Assembly (NCBI GenBank): GCA_041641375.1
Contig: JBEPYM010000071.1
Span: forward strand, 1 to 15,202
Reading direction: 5' to 3'
Length of the DNA: 15,202 nucleotides
Source of the DNA: Paenibacillus_AK sp041641375
Lineage (GTDB): Bacteria > Bacillota > Bacilli > Paenibacillales > YIM-B00363
Each line of letters starts with the position of its first letter. The stretch's first letter is position 1. The notes below the pieces were generated by a model. The model was not told the origin of the DNA. It was given only the letters and a program-made list of their open reading frames with translations, and did not search any database. The translations under genes were made by a program, and so were the position numbers. This document shows positions 1 through 7,131 of this stretch, in pieces.

Positions 1-1025
1 CCTACAAAGGGCATGACGGCTTTTCTCCCATCTTTGCTTATCTAGGACAAGAAGGCTTCGGCGTTCACGTTGAGCTTCGCTCCGGCAGCACTCATGTTCA
101 AAAAGATACCGACGAATTCTTGCGAGCAAGCATCCAGTATGCCCGCCGCGTAACAGATCGTCCGCTGTTAGTGCGAATGGATGCGGGCAACGACAGTTTT
201 GCAAATTTAAAAGTCTGTCACAATCCGGAGACACGTGCGGATTACATTATTAAGAAGAATTTACGCAAAGAACCGAAGGAGCTATGGCTTGCTATCGCGC
301 AGGATTTGGGCGTATGTTGTGAGGAGCGCGAAGGCAAGAAGGTATACATCGGATCGATGGTGGTTCATGAAAAGGGCTTTGCAGAGCCGCTTCGTCAGGT
401 GTTTCGGGTCATTGAACGGACCATAAGTCGTGATGGGCAAATGTTTCTTGTTCCCGAAGTTGAAGTTGCCGTGTACTGGACTTCATTACGCTGCTCGGCA
501 TCGCGGGTCATCGAGTTGTATTGTGATCACGGTACAAGCGAGCAGTACCACAGCGAGATCAAAACGGACCTGGACTTGGAGCGGCTCCCTGCTGGCAAAT
601 TTGCAACGAATCATTTGATCTTGCATGCGGGCGTTTTCGCTTACAACCTTCTTCGCTTGATTGGTCAGTGGAGCCTGGAAGTACCTGATGCTCCAATCCG
701 AAACAATGTTGGACGAAGACGAATTCGAACTGTAATTCAAAATTTAATTTACCACGCTTCACGGCTTGTGCGTCATGCTCGTCAGGTTAAATTCGCGTTC
801 GGATCATATAGCCCGTGGTTTCAAACCTTGCGTCGAGTCTACCATACCATCGTAATGGCGTGATCCTGTAGGCATTTCATAAGGCTAATGACCACCTGCG
901 CAGTTAGGTGTATTTTGAGTTTAAATGGTAACACGCTGAACGTTCGTCGGCTTCATTGGTTTTGCAACCAGTGGATTTCCAACACATTGTGTACATACTT
1001 TCACTCAAGCTGTCACGGATTCAGG
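1..1025 (+). mobile_element. Right-hand part of an IS1380-family insertion sequence
   Basis: The element enters from the left edge, so its left inverted repeat is not visible. It holds the transposase gene and about 160 bases of non-coding right end. The proposed boundary is the GG at 1024-1025: read inward on the minus strand the end begins CCTGAATCCGTGACAGC, and IS1380-family ends commonly begin with CC. The boundary is inferred, because neither the left repeat nor the left copy of a target duplication can be seen. The toxin start codon follows five bases later. Nothing else is recognised between 864 and 1025. Confidence 0.5.
3..863 (+). CDS. IS1380-family transposase, C-terminal part
   Basis: DDE transposase that would cut and join the ends of its own insertion sequence. 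The reading frame is open from the left edge to the TGA at 861-863, so the gene starts upstream of the window; a TTG at 120 is internal. Visible family signatures are YKGHDGFSPIFAYLG near the visible start, a central block RMDAGNDSF that carries the likely second catalytic aspartate, and the C-terminal block around SEQYHSEIKTDLDLERL followed by HAGVFAYNLLRLIGQW. The last block matches the conserved region of IS1380-type transposases that carries the catalytic glutamate and the helix ending in YNLL. About 286 residues are visible of roughly 420-450 usual for the family. No frameshift is seen in the visible part, so the enzyme could be functional. Confidence 0.85.
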   Translation, partial: YKGHDGFSPIFAYLGQEGFGVHVELRSGSTHVQKDTDEFLRASIQYARRVTDRPLLVRMDAGNDSFANLKVCHNPETRADYIIKKNLRKEPKELWLAIAQDLGVCCEEREGKKVYIGSMVVHEKGFAEPLRQVFRVIERTISRDGQMFLVPEVEVAVYWTSLRCSASRVIELYCDHGTSEQYHSEIKTDLDLERLPAGKFATNHLILHAGVFAYNLLRLIGQWSLEVPDAPIRNNVGRRRIRTVIQNLIYHASRLVRHARQVKFAFGSYSPWFQTLRRVYHTIVMA

Positions 1026-1029
1026 TGTT

Positions 1030-1794
1030 ATGTTAATATCAACTCTATTTCTTTTCTGGATCAAAATGGAATGGTATTCAAACAATCTGAACGGTATTCG
1101 CAAAACATTTTACGTTGGGTTTTTGATCATAATAGGCGCTGGCGTCCTGTGGGGTCATATCGATCTCCGAAATTGGTCCTATATACTAACCCTTGCCAGC
1201 TTGGCAATTTTCATTGATCTCGCCGTACTACAAACACCCAATATTCTTAAAATCGGCAATGCAGAACTTCAGCAAGATGATGCCAAATTAAGAAAGACGA
1301 TTAAAGATAACGAGAAGATCGTTCGCCAAAGTATGCATAAAGTGGAACAGCACTCCGAGGTGATTACCCATTCGGATGCTCATTTTGATCAGATCAACAT
1401 AAACCCGCTCATCTGGGATGAGTATAGGAAAGCATTAAAACAATACTTGCGACTTTACACGGACACCTTTCATTTCAGTATCAATATTCAATCATTCATG
1501 CATGATGATGATGACATTGACAAAATGAAACATCAAATTCGTACAGCAGTCACTCAATCGGAACGCTTCCACGAAATGTCCTTGGCGGAAGAGATCAGAT
1601 ACAACTTAATCGAAGCATTGAGCAAAAGTGAAACATTTATTATAAAGGAAGAAAACGTGGTTGTGATCCCTTATTTCAGCTCTCATCATAGCTTTATAAT
1701 CAGTTTGCAGTCGAATGAAGCTACAACCGTTAACGGAATCGACGCTTCTCATATTGTGAATTTAACAACCGTATTTGACTGGTTTATGCAGTAA
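1030..1794 (+). CDS. spoIISA: SpoIISA-family membrane toxin
   Basis: Toxin of the SpoIIS toxin-antitoxin family; in Bacillus subtilis SpoIISA is a membrane protein whose cytosolic domain is bound by SpoIISB and which damages the cell envelope when free. Recognition rests on shared blocks: GIRKTFYVGFL (B. subtilis AIRKTWYLLFV), the second membrane segment ending IFIDLAVL (ALIDAFIFL), a charged helical stretch, and the C-terminal strand region VVVIPYFSSHHSFIISLQS followed by TTVFDWFM (VVLIPFTIETQNYVIKLTS, TSIYDLVL). The membrane segments are residues about 27-42 and 49-68. Before the IRKT block there are about 22 residues against about 36 in B. subtilis, so the first membrane helix is shortened to residues 2-11. 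This start lies five bases from the proposed IS end and has only a weak ribosome site, so the native 5' end may have been removed. 254 residues. Two small antitoxin-like genes follow on the same strand. Confidence 0.75.
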   Translation: MLISTLFLFWIKMEWYSNNLNGIRKTFYVGFLIIIGAGVLWGHIDLRNWSYILTLASLAIFIDLAVLQTPNILKIGNAELQQDDAKLRKTIKDNEKIVRQSMHKVEQHSEVITHSDAHFDQININPLIWDEYRKALKQYLRLYTDTFHFSINIQSFMHDDDDIDKMKHQIRTAVTQSERFHEMSLAEEIRYNLIEALSKSETFIIKEENVVVIPYFSSHHSFIISLQSNEATTVNGIDASHIVNLTTVFDWFMQ

Positions 1795-1799
1795 TATTT

Positions 1800-1808
1800 T
1801 GCTATAAT
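1800..1808 (+). promoter_or_regulatory. Extended -10 promoter for the first antitoxin
   Basis: TGCTATAAT is a perfect extended -10 (TGnTATAAT) starting six bases after the toxin stop codon. TTGACT at 1775-1780 is a good -35 hexamer, but the 22-base spacer is too long for normal use, so the site probably relies on the extended -10. It sits 37 bases upstream of the antitoxin start. A separate antitoxin promoter is known for spoIISB in B. subtilis, and would keep antitoxin in excess over toxin. Confidence 0.6.
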
Positions 1809-1844
1809 CAGTTTATAAAGAAGAATGCAAAGAGGAGGATGGCT

Positions 1845-2012
1845 ATGTTCACAAAACAACGAACAGAGCAAACTCGTACTCCCGGAATGAAGAAACGCAC
1901 AGCCAAATCGATAACGAAACGAAAGCCGAAAACAAAGGTTATCGTCAGCCAAGGGTTTGAACATTTATTCTCAGCTAACGAAGCAGCAATCAAGCGCACC
2001 TATAACCGATAA
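1845..2012 (+). CDS. spoIISB: SpoIISB-like antitoxin, first copy
   Basis: Small basic protein of 55 residues directly downstream of the toxin, the position of the antitoxin SpoIISB (56 residues in B. subtilis). SpoIISB is disordered and wraps around the cytosolic domain of SpoIISA. The N-terminal half is rich in Lys, Arg and Thr; the C-terminal part VSQGFEHLFSANEAAIKR resembles the SpoIISB tail VSPHTARIFKENERLIDE in spacing and in the pattern L/I-F-x-x-N-E-x-x-I. The start was chosen by the ribosome site: AGAGGAGG (1831-1838) is six bases before the ATG at 1845 but touches the alternative in-frame ATG at 1839. Identification relies on gene order, size and this short motif, since sequence conservation in the family is low. 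Confidence 0.68.
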   Translation: MFTKQRTEQTRTPGMKKRTAKSITKRKPKTKVIVSQGFEHLFSANEAAIKRTYNR

Positions 2013-2020
2013 AGCATTGA

Positions 2021-2060
2021 ACGGTGATTCCTTAACACACAGGGTCATCGTTTTTTATTT
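2021..2060 (+). terminator. Intrinsic terminator after the first antitoxin
   Basis: ACGGTGATTC (2021-2030) can pair with GGGTCATCGT (2042-2051) in a ten-pair stem that includes G-T wobbles, with an 11-base loop, followed by TTTTTTATTT (2051-2060). It begins nine bases after the stop codon of the first antitoxin and would reduce transcription of the second. Stability was not calculated. Confidence 0.5.
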
Positions 2061-2091
2061 AAGGTATAAGCTAGACGCACACAGCGGAATA

Positions 2092-2143
2092 CTTGGAATA
2101 GAATATACCAACTCAATACAGAGGAGGGAAGTCCTATTCCAAG
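2092..2143 (+). promoter_or_regulatory. Inverted repeat bracketing the ribosome site of the second antitoxin
   Basis: CTTGGAATAG (2092-2101) and CTATTCCAAG (2134-2143) are exact reverse complements of ten bases. In RNA they would form a stem whose 32-base loop holds the ribosome site GAGGAGG (2121-2127), while the right arm contains the proposed ATT start codon (2136-2138). Folding would therefore hide the start codon, which suggests translational control. The same repeat in DNA could instead be a protein-binding site. The pairing is seen in the sequence; the function is inferred. Confidence 0.5.
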
Positions 2144-2297
2144 ACTGAAGCCGAAACCACGTGATCCGAAGAAGCCGATAACTCGAGTCATGGATTGGGG
2201 GATGGATCAACTGTTTAAACAAAATGAAGAAGCGATCCGTATGATAGACAATCGGGCAAAAGAAACGGAGAATAAAGCGAGTCGTGCAAAAATATAA
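2136..2297 (+). CDS. Second SpoIISB-like small protein
   Basis: A 53-residue basic, charged protein beginning (M)PRLKPKPRDPKKP with a C-terminal half MDQLFKQNEEAIRMIDNR. That half repeats the pattern of the first antitoxin (FEHLFSANEAAIKR) and of B. subtilis SpoIISB (ARIFKENERLIDE), so the two small genes look paralogous. B. subtilis also has a third small gene in this operon, spoIISC, which is the nearest known parallel. There is no in-frame ATG, GTG or TTG near the ribosome site: GAGGAGG (2121-2127) is eight bases before ATT at 2136, the best start by spacing; CTG at 2145 is the alternative. The frame is open upstream but without a usual start. The unusual start and the overlapping inverted repeat suggest low or regulated translation. 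Whether it binds the toxin is unknown. Confidence 0.55.
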   Translation: MPRLKPKPRDPKKPITRVMDWGMDQLFKQNEEAIRMIDNRAKETENKASRAKI

Positions 2298-2319
2298 ATG
2301 CTGGTACGTCGTGTATCCA

Positions 2320-2952
2320 TCACCACAGAACCGGAAGCCGATCAACATTTTCTTGCTCGACACGCTTCCCGGTCTGCAGCATCAATCCCAAGAGCCTATG
2401 CCAGCGCTCGAACGAACCGTCATCCAGCATCTCCTCAATGGTACCCGCATACGCAGCGCTGATGTCCAGCCCCGATGGCGCATATTGCAAGAACGCCTCT
2501 TCATTCATCCCGAGCGGGCGAGCTTGGGCAAAAAACTTCGAACGAATATACTCGAATATCCGAATGCCTCCGACATCCATATCCCCCCAATGATAGACGG
2601 GAACGTGTACTCCAGCACCAGACGACACCAGCTTGCCGAGCAACAGCTGCACCACTCGATCAGGAAAGACGCCTGTGTAAATAACTAGCTCCGACTCGCT
2701 TGCCCGCTCGGCGACCCACTGATGCCAAGAGGTCAAGTTCTCAATCAGCACCACACAATCGGCCTCAAACCCGGTTATTTGTATGGATCGCACCGTTTCT
2801 CTCGACAACCCTACACCGCCGGCGAAACATCCGATCGAAGTCTCCCCGTTACCAGGCATCGTCACCTTAAGCGGGCCGGATACCCACACATGACGCGGAT
2901 GGTCGATGATCCCGACGAAAGCAAGTGCATCCGAATCCGTTTCCCATTCCAT
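2320..2952 (-). pseudogene. jetD: Wadjet JetD-like TOPRIM-domain fragment
   Basis: Matches the C-terminal DUF2220 half of JetD, the topoisomerase-VI-like nuclease subunit of the Wadjet (JetABCD) anti-plasmid system. The TOPRIM-type acidic residues are present: E71 in VVLIENLTSW and D124/D126 in VYHWGDMDVGG, with the typical ELVIYTGVFPDRVV block between them. It is 210 residues, against about 380-400 for full JetD; the N-terminal DNA-binding DUF3322 half is missing. The frame is closed just upstream by TAG at 2983-2985, but another minus frame running from 3050 into the start of this one reads plausible coding sequence (VLEEVDELDKARMVALFER), so a frameshift near 2935-2950 probably split the gene. 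No jetA, jetB or jetC is in the window. The gene runs tail to tail with the small antitoxin gene, 22 bases apart. It is most likely a decayed remnant; an orphan short nuclease is less likely. Confidence 0.68.
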
Positions 2953-3297
2953 ACCAGCATGCGTTCGAATAATGCAACCATCCTAGCTTTATCCAACTCA
3001 TCCACCTCTTCAAGAACATATTGGGAAAATAATCCCAATTTACAAGTGAACTATCCTGCCCTCATCAGGCTGCCGTGATGCCGGTAGCCCGCGTCATGCA
3101 CTTTCGTCTCCGTAGATTAATACAGCCTACCTACTCCTCAACCTCAAATATGGAGTCAATTATGGTTGGTAGATTACCCTAACCGAAACAGCTCCAAAAA
3201 CTGAACGTGCATGGACGCGCAGCAATTCAAAATATGCGATGGATCTGTTCCACCGCCGCGCTCTAGTGTCCGTCAATCGTTTTATAACACCACTTCG
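2953..3297. other. Non-coding or decayed stretch without an intact gene
   Basis: The left part (to about 3050, minus strand) reads as out-of-frame continuation of the JetD remnant. Further right only short open stretches exist, for example a minus-strand run ending YFELLRVHARSVFGAVSV and then a stop at about 3163-3165; it has no recognised family. No RNA gene, convincing terminator or insertion-sequence end was recognised. Confidence 0.4.
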
Positions 3298-3792
3298 CTA
3301 ACGATCCCTTGGAATTGAGGTAGTTACGTATTCGTTCGCAAGCAGCATCTTGGCAATATAAAGAATCTGGCCTAGATGTTCAGAGAAATGGGCATTACAC
3401 TGGTTCAATACTTCGTACGTCGTAACTGATTTCCCACGTACCTGCTGTTTCGTTAACAAGTTTTCCGCAGTTAGTTCGGAGGTGGCCTTCTCTAGCAGGT
3501 CGAAGGATTCCAGAATCATGTTTTTCGCTTCCTGTAACGTCAGGCGGACATCGCCTTCGAATTCGGCTTCTCTGTTTCTTGTATCCTGTCCTCCCCTGAT
3601 GCCGGCTTCGATCCGCTGATGAATGTTCCCTCGGATGTGAACGAGTAAGTTGCCAATGCTGTTGCACTCGCTGTTGAACCGCCAATTGATCTGTTCCTCG
3701 TTTAACTGATTGACCGCAAGCAATAGTCTTTTGCGAATCTCCCCCGCCTTATGGACGAGACTCATTTTTACAACCTGCTCCAATTCGCTCAT
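3298..3792 (-). CDS. DinB-fold protein (DUF1572-like)
   Basis: A 164-residue protein with the four-helix DinB/YfiT-like pattern: an N-terminal helix, then NWRFNSECNSIGNLLVHIRGNIHQR, and a last-helix motif NAHFSEHLGQI. His52 (or His58) together with His135 and His139 could form the usual three-histidine metal site. Members are metal-dependent, often thiol-linked enzymes or damage-induced proteins; the substrate here cannot be told. The start at 3792 is an ATG with GGGGAAAG just upstream; a longer frame from a TTG at 3825 has no better ribosome site. It follows the upstream hypothetical gene by 39 bases on the same strand, so the two may be co-transcribed. No clear terminator was seen after it. 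Confidence 0.7.
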   Translation of the reverse strand: MSELEQVVKMSLVHKAGEIRKRLLLAVNQLNEEQINWRFNSECNSIGNLLVHIRGNIHQRIEAGIRGGQDTRNREAEFEGDVRLTLQEAKNMILESFDLLEKATSELTAENLLTKQQVRGKSVTTYEVLNQCNAHFSEHLGQILYIAKMLLANEYVTTSIPRDR

Positions 3793-3831
3793 GCTTTCCC
3801 CACAATCCCTTCTATTTTGCGGCAATCTAAT

Positions 3832-4272
3832 TCAGCTCGCTTTTCGTAATGACCTATAATTTGAGTCCCCTGCCGCGATGGCTGATAAATCATTTACCTT
3901 TCGGATACGGGGAATAATTCCAATCTGGTACTCATCTTCGTAAACCAGTTTACCAGGTACCACTGTAGAGATCGATTTGATAATCTCGACGTTATACTTC
4001 TCGGCAATATGAAAGAATGCTTCCAAGTGAGCTAACATGTCTTGTGCCTTACTACCATCTTTAAACCATGTTACTGCATGTATCGAATTGTTATCCTCAT
4101 AAAACGGCGGGTTGGGTAGATTCTGTTCAAACCATTCTTTGGTGGTTAGATACAACTTGCTGTCGCTTTCCGATAGCTTACCATCACGATATAAGTGATA
4201 GATCACAACAAAAATACCATAAGGTTGTTTAGTCTTAGGACTAGAATAATTACCATGAAATCTAGTGTACAA
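3832..4272 (-). CDS. Conserved hypothetical protein
   Basis: A 146-residue soluble protein. The segment NYSSPKTKQPYGIFVVIYHL, then EWFEQNLPNPPFYEDNNSIHAVTWFK and YEDEYQIGIIPRIR, recalls uncharacterised proteins of similar size that I have seen in Bacillales, but no domain function can be given. It has no signal peptide or membrane segment. The start is a TTG at 4272, chosen because GGAGGAG lies five bases upstream; no ATG is available near that box. A 72-base gap separates it from the exporter ATPase gene upstream, with no convincing terminator, so read-through from that operon is possible. The DinB-fold gene follows 39 bases downstream. Confidence 0.6.
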   Translation of the reverse strand: MYTRFHGNYSSPKTKQPYGIFVVIYHLYRDGKLSESDSKLYLTTKEWFEQNLPNPPFYEDNNSIHAVTWFKDGSKAQDMLAHLEAFFHIAEKYNVEIIKSISTVVPGKLVYEDEYQIGIIPRIRKVNDLSAIAAGDSNYRSLRKAS

Positions 4273-4344
4273 AATTTCTCCTCCAGGTTAATATTAATCT
4301 CCAGTCTCGTCTGTCCCGTTTCAAAAAAATAATACCCATACCGC

Positions 4345-5322
4345 CTACCCTCTCTCATATATCTCCCTGATCGCATCCTCAATGCGCGGCTCTTTAATCT
4401 GAATATCCTGAATCTCATGCCTCCGGGTGATCGTTGAGATCGCTTCCGCGACGCTGATTTCGCCCCGATGCAGCAAAATCCATTGCTTGCTCCCCTCTTC
4501 CTTGACGACCTCCATGCGCGGATCATCGATGCGTACCCGCTCCTCGCAGAAATCGACGACGATCAAATGTCCCGAGCTGTACTGCTCCTTAAAGTGATCC
4601 ACCGAGCCGTCATATACGATTCCCCCGCGGTCAATCGCAATAATCCGGTTGCAAATTTGCTCGATGTCGTCCATGTCGTGAGTGGTCAAGATGACGGTCG
4701 TCTGTTTCTCCCGATTCACTTCCTTGATAAAATGACGAATCTTCTTCTTCACCAGGATATCCAAGCCAATCGTCGGCTCATCCAAATACAAGATGCTCGG
4801 GTCATGCAGCAAAGAAACGACCAATTCCGCTCTCATTCGCTGTCCGAGGCTCAGCTGACGCACGGGCGTTCGCAGAAATTCGTGCATATCCAGCAATTCA
4901 ACATAGAATGCGACGTTTCGCTTGAATGTATGGCTGTCGATTTTATAAATCTTCTTGTAGAGATCGAACGTCTCTTCCATCGGCAAATTCCAGAATAGCT
5001 GGGATCTCTGGCCGAATACGACGCCGATATCGTAGGCATTCTCCTTGCGATACTTATGGGGAACTCTGCCGTTCACGGTAACGGTGCCAGAAGTTGGGAT
5101 CAAGATGCCCGCCAGCATTTTGATCGTGGTCGATTTGCCCGCTCCATTCTGACCGATATACCCGACCAGCTCCCCCTTCTGAATCTCGAAAGAAATGTCG
5201 CTCACCGCTCGCTTCACTTCATAATTCCGACGAACCAGCGACGCCAGGGCATGCTTGAACCCTTTTTCCCGCTTGAAAATCTCGTACTCCTTGCTCACCC
5301 GATCAACGACGATATAGGACAT
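4345..5322 (-). CDS. ABC-2 exporter ATPase (COG4586 type)
   Basis: ATP-binding subunit that powers the two membrane proteins encoded just upstream. All nucleotide-binding motifs are intact: Walker A GQNGAGKS (57-64), Q-loop region VVFGQRSQLFWNLP, signature LSLGQRMRAE (from 157), Walker B ILYLDEP with D181 and E182, and H-loop H215 in ILTTHDMDD. The 325-residue length and the N-terminal extension before the first strand fit the NatA-like group that pairs with DUF990 permeases. Start ATG at 5322 has AGGAGG nine bases upstream. It is the last gene of the three-gene operon, 17 bases after the second permease. The substrate is unknown. The gene is intact, but the first permease is broken, so the complex may not form. 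Confidence 0.88.
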   Translation of the reverse strand: MSYIVVDRVSKEYEIFKREKGFKHALASLVRRNYEVKRAVSDISFEIQKGELVGYIGQNGAGKSTTIKMLAGILIPTSGTVTVNGRVPHKYRKENAYDIGVVFGQRSQLFWNLPMEETFDLYKKIYKIDSHTFKRNVAFYVELLDMHEFLRTPVRQLSLGQRMRAELVVSLLHDPSILYLDEPTIGLDILVKKKIRHFIKEVNREKQTTVILTTHDMDDIEQICNRIIAIDRGGIVYDGSVDHFKEQYSSGHLIVVDFCEERVRIDDPRMEVVKEEGSKQWILLHRGEISVAEAISTITRRHEIQDIQIKEPRIEDAIREIYERG

Positions 5323-5339
5323 CCCTTGTTCCTCCTAAA

Positions 5340-6143
5340 CTATGACCCTGTACTTTGATATCGGTTAATGGCAACGTTCCAGAACCCATACGCGGCCAAC
5401 AGCAGCAGCAAGCCGACCACCGGACTCGCATATTGAAACCATGGATGAAACATGAGGAAATCGTCTTTGTGCAAAAAGTATTGAGCCGGGTAAAAGTTGA
5501 TGAATGCGTAGGGCATGATGAGTGTCAATAGCACTTGAATGGCTTTGTGATACACGGAGATCGGGTAGCGGATGAAGGAGCGCAGCTGCTGGAACAATAT
5601 GTTGCGCAAGCCTCCAATCTCGACGACCCAGAAGGCGGGCACCGAGGTGAAAATGAATCCCGCCGCTTGAATCGCCGCCCCGCTTGCCAGGACAAGCAGC
5701 AGGAACATGAGGTCGAATCCATTCAGATGGATACCGAGATGATGGAAACAGATGGCCATAATGACGAGCGCCAGCGTGAAATGGCTGAAATACCCGTTAT
5801 TGGTGTCTCGGCTGATCAGATACAAGAAACTGTTCAAGGGCTTTGTCAGCACCTCGTCGAACGTTCCTTTTTTTATCATTGTGGATAAATTGGTGCACGT
5901 ATTGAACAGAAAGAAGGCTGCAATAGCATACGACCCTAGGTTAAGTGCGTAGAGCAGCATCACCTCATACGCGTTCCAGCCGTTGATCGTTCTGAATTGG
6001 TTCAGCAGCACCCATATGAGCATGATTTCCGCCCCGTACGAGACAGCCTGAGTCGTTGCCGCCATGAAGAAAGCCTTGCGATTCTCCGCGATTCCCATAA
6101 ATTTGATCTTGACGAACTCCACATAAAGAAGCACATAATGCAT
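5340..6143 (-). CDS. ABC-2 permease, DUF990 family (COG3694 type)
   Basis: Integral membrane subunit of the exporter, 267 residues. It begins MHYVLLYVEFVKIKFMGIAENRK, the usual amphipathic start of this group, followed by about six hydrophobic segments (for example VSYGAEIMLIWVLL, MLLYALNLGSYAIAAFFLF, LALVIMAICFHHLGI, MFLLLVLASGAAIQAAGFIF and VVGLLLLLAAYGFWNVAI). The motif GTFDEVLTKPLNSFLYL between the second and third segments is typical of this family. Its start lies six bases after the stop of the first permease (GCGAGG before the ATG), showing translational coupling. It works with a second permease and the COG4586-type ATPase. No defect is seen in this gene. Confidence 0.85.
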   Translation of the reverse strand: MHYVLLYVEFVKIKFMGIAENRKAFFMAATTQAVSYGAEIMLIWVLLNQFRTINGWNAYEVMLLYALNLGSYAIAAFFLFNTCTNLSTMIKKGTFDEVLTKPLNSFLYLISRDTNNGYFSHFTLALVIMAICFHHLGIHLNGFDLMFLLLVLASGAAIQAAGFIFTSVPAFWVVEIGGLRNILFQQLRSFIRYPISVYHKAIQVLLTLIMPYAFINFYPAQYFLHKDDFLMFHPWFQYASPVVGLLLLLAAYGFWNVAINRYQSTGS

Positions 6144-6149
6144 CCTCGC

Positions 6150-6975
6150 TCACCCCCCATGTACCATCACTTTTGTCTGGGCTTTCGACCATACCCATAC
6201 CCCGGCAGCATACAACACGGCAAGCCATACGAGCTGCAAGAGCACGATCTGAAGCATATCTTCGACGGCATACCTGCCCAGAAAGATGGAGATCGGTTCA
6301 AAGAAGATGAGCCTGAACGGAAGACATGCGCTAATGGCGTACAGCCAATCCGGGTAAAACCATAACGGTACGAATGAGCCTGAGAACAGCTCCATGCAAG
6401 CCCCCAGAAACCATGGCAAATACCAGGTTACCTTAAGCGAGCATGCCGACCAGATAGTGCAAGTGGAAGGCGATCATGATGCCAAGCAGGAAACTGACAG
6501 AGAACAGCAGGAACGACGGGGCGGCAACCGAGAAGGTGATGCCGTAGCCGAGCATGACGACCATGATCGTGGGGATGGTGACGAACAGCAGCTGGAAGCT
6601 GTTGTTGCCGATATCCTCCGACCAGAAATAATACTTGATATGGATCGGCTTGATGAGGTCGGTCGCAATCTCGCCGGAAGACACCTTGGCGGCAAATTTG
6701 GCGCATACGCCCGACCTCGTAAGTGCGCTCACGACCGAGGCTACGATAATATATACGAGCATCTGGGACAAGGTAACGCCCTTGATCGCGTCATGCCCCT
6801 TGTACAAGGCGCTCCAAATATTGATCTGAATAAACACGCCGATCAGGCTGGACGCAATCAGGAATAGGTAATCGAAGCGGTACGCCATTTTTTCCTGAAA
6901 CGTCTTGCGAATAAATTCCAGATATAACGCCATCTTTTGTTGCGAATCGTATGCGTCTTCTTCAATGAGGCACAC
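6150..6975 (-). pseudogene. ABC-2 permease (COG4587 type), frameshifted
   Basis: First membrane subunit of the exporter, split into two frames. The 5' part (6433-6975, 180 residues) reads ALYLEFIRKTFQEKMAYRFD, then membrane segments and SSGEIATDLIKPIHIKYYF, and stops at TAA in LVGMLA-stop. The 3' part (6150 to about 6441, in another frame) resumes with WYLPWFLGACMELFSGSFVP and GRYAVEDMLQIVLLQLVWLA, the expected continuation. Joined, they give about 270 residues, the normal family length. The break is within the ten bases TAAGGTAACC between the two frames, where one base is extra or two are missing. The start is either GTG at 6975 or ATG at 6933. A single-frameshift origin means either recent inactivation or a sequencing error. 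Confidence 0.78.
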
Positions 6976-7029
6976 CCCTTCTGGTCATCTGCGCTTCCAC
7001 ATTCTTCCTTACACCGAAAAATAAAACTG

Positions 7030-7035
7030 ATTATA
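7030..7035 (-). promoter_or_regulatory. Putative -10 of the ABC-2 exporter operon
   Basis: On the minus strand this reads TATAAT, 54 bases upstream of the GTG start at 6975. No good -35 hexamer lies 16-18 bases upstream, where the sequence is a G/C run (GGAGGGGGCCCGC), so an activator may be needed. The surrounding sequence resembles that upstream of the exporter pair at 13570. Confidence 0.4.
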
Positions 7036-7091
7036 CAACATTGCGGGCCCCCTCCGATATACCCTTTTCCACCAAAAATTTATCCAGAAGA

Positions 7092-7131
7092 AACAAAAAA
7101 GACAACCTTTGACCGCTCGATCAAGATTGTC
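7092..7131 (-). terminator. Intrinsic terminator of the HEPN/MNT operon
   Basis: On the minus strand GACAATCTTGA pairs with TCAAAGGTTGTC (stem within 7101-7131, about eleven pairs with one bulge and one G-T), followed by TTTTTTGTTT. It starts 28 bases after the stop codon of the MNT antitoxin gene. Confidence 0.7.

Noticed and set aside
888..1217. Open frame across the IS right end and the toxin start
   Set aside because: It overlaps the toxin gene in another frame, has no ribosome site or recognisable domain, and crosses the proposed IS boundary.
2065..2070. TATAAG as a promoter for the second antitoxin
   Set aside because: No -35 hexamer at a suitable distance and no extended -10; recorded only as a possibility.
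3165..3185. Imperfect inverted repeat GGTTGGTA / TACCCTAACC
   Set aside because: It needs a two-base bulge, has a three-base loop and no T run; likely chance.
6394..6867. + strand open frame opposite the first permease
   Set aside because: Highly charged translation rich in Asp, Glu, Arg and Gln with no domain, opposite a clear membrane protein gene.
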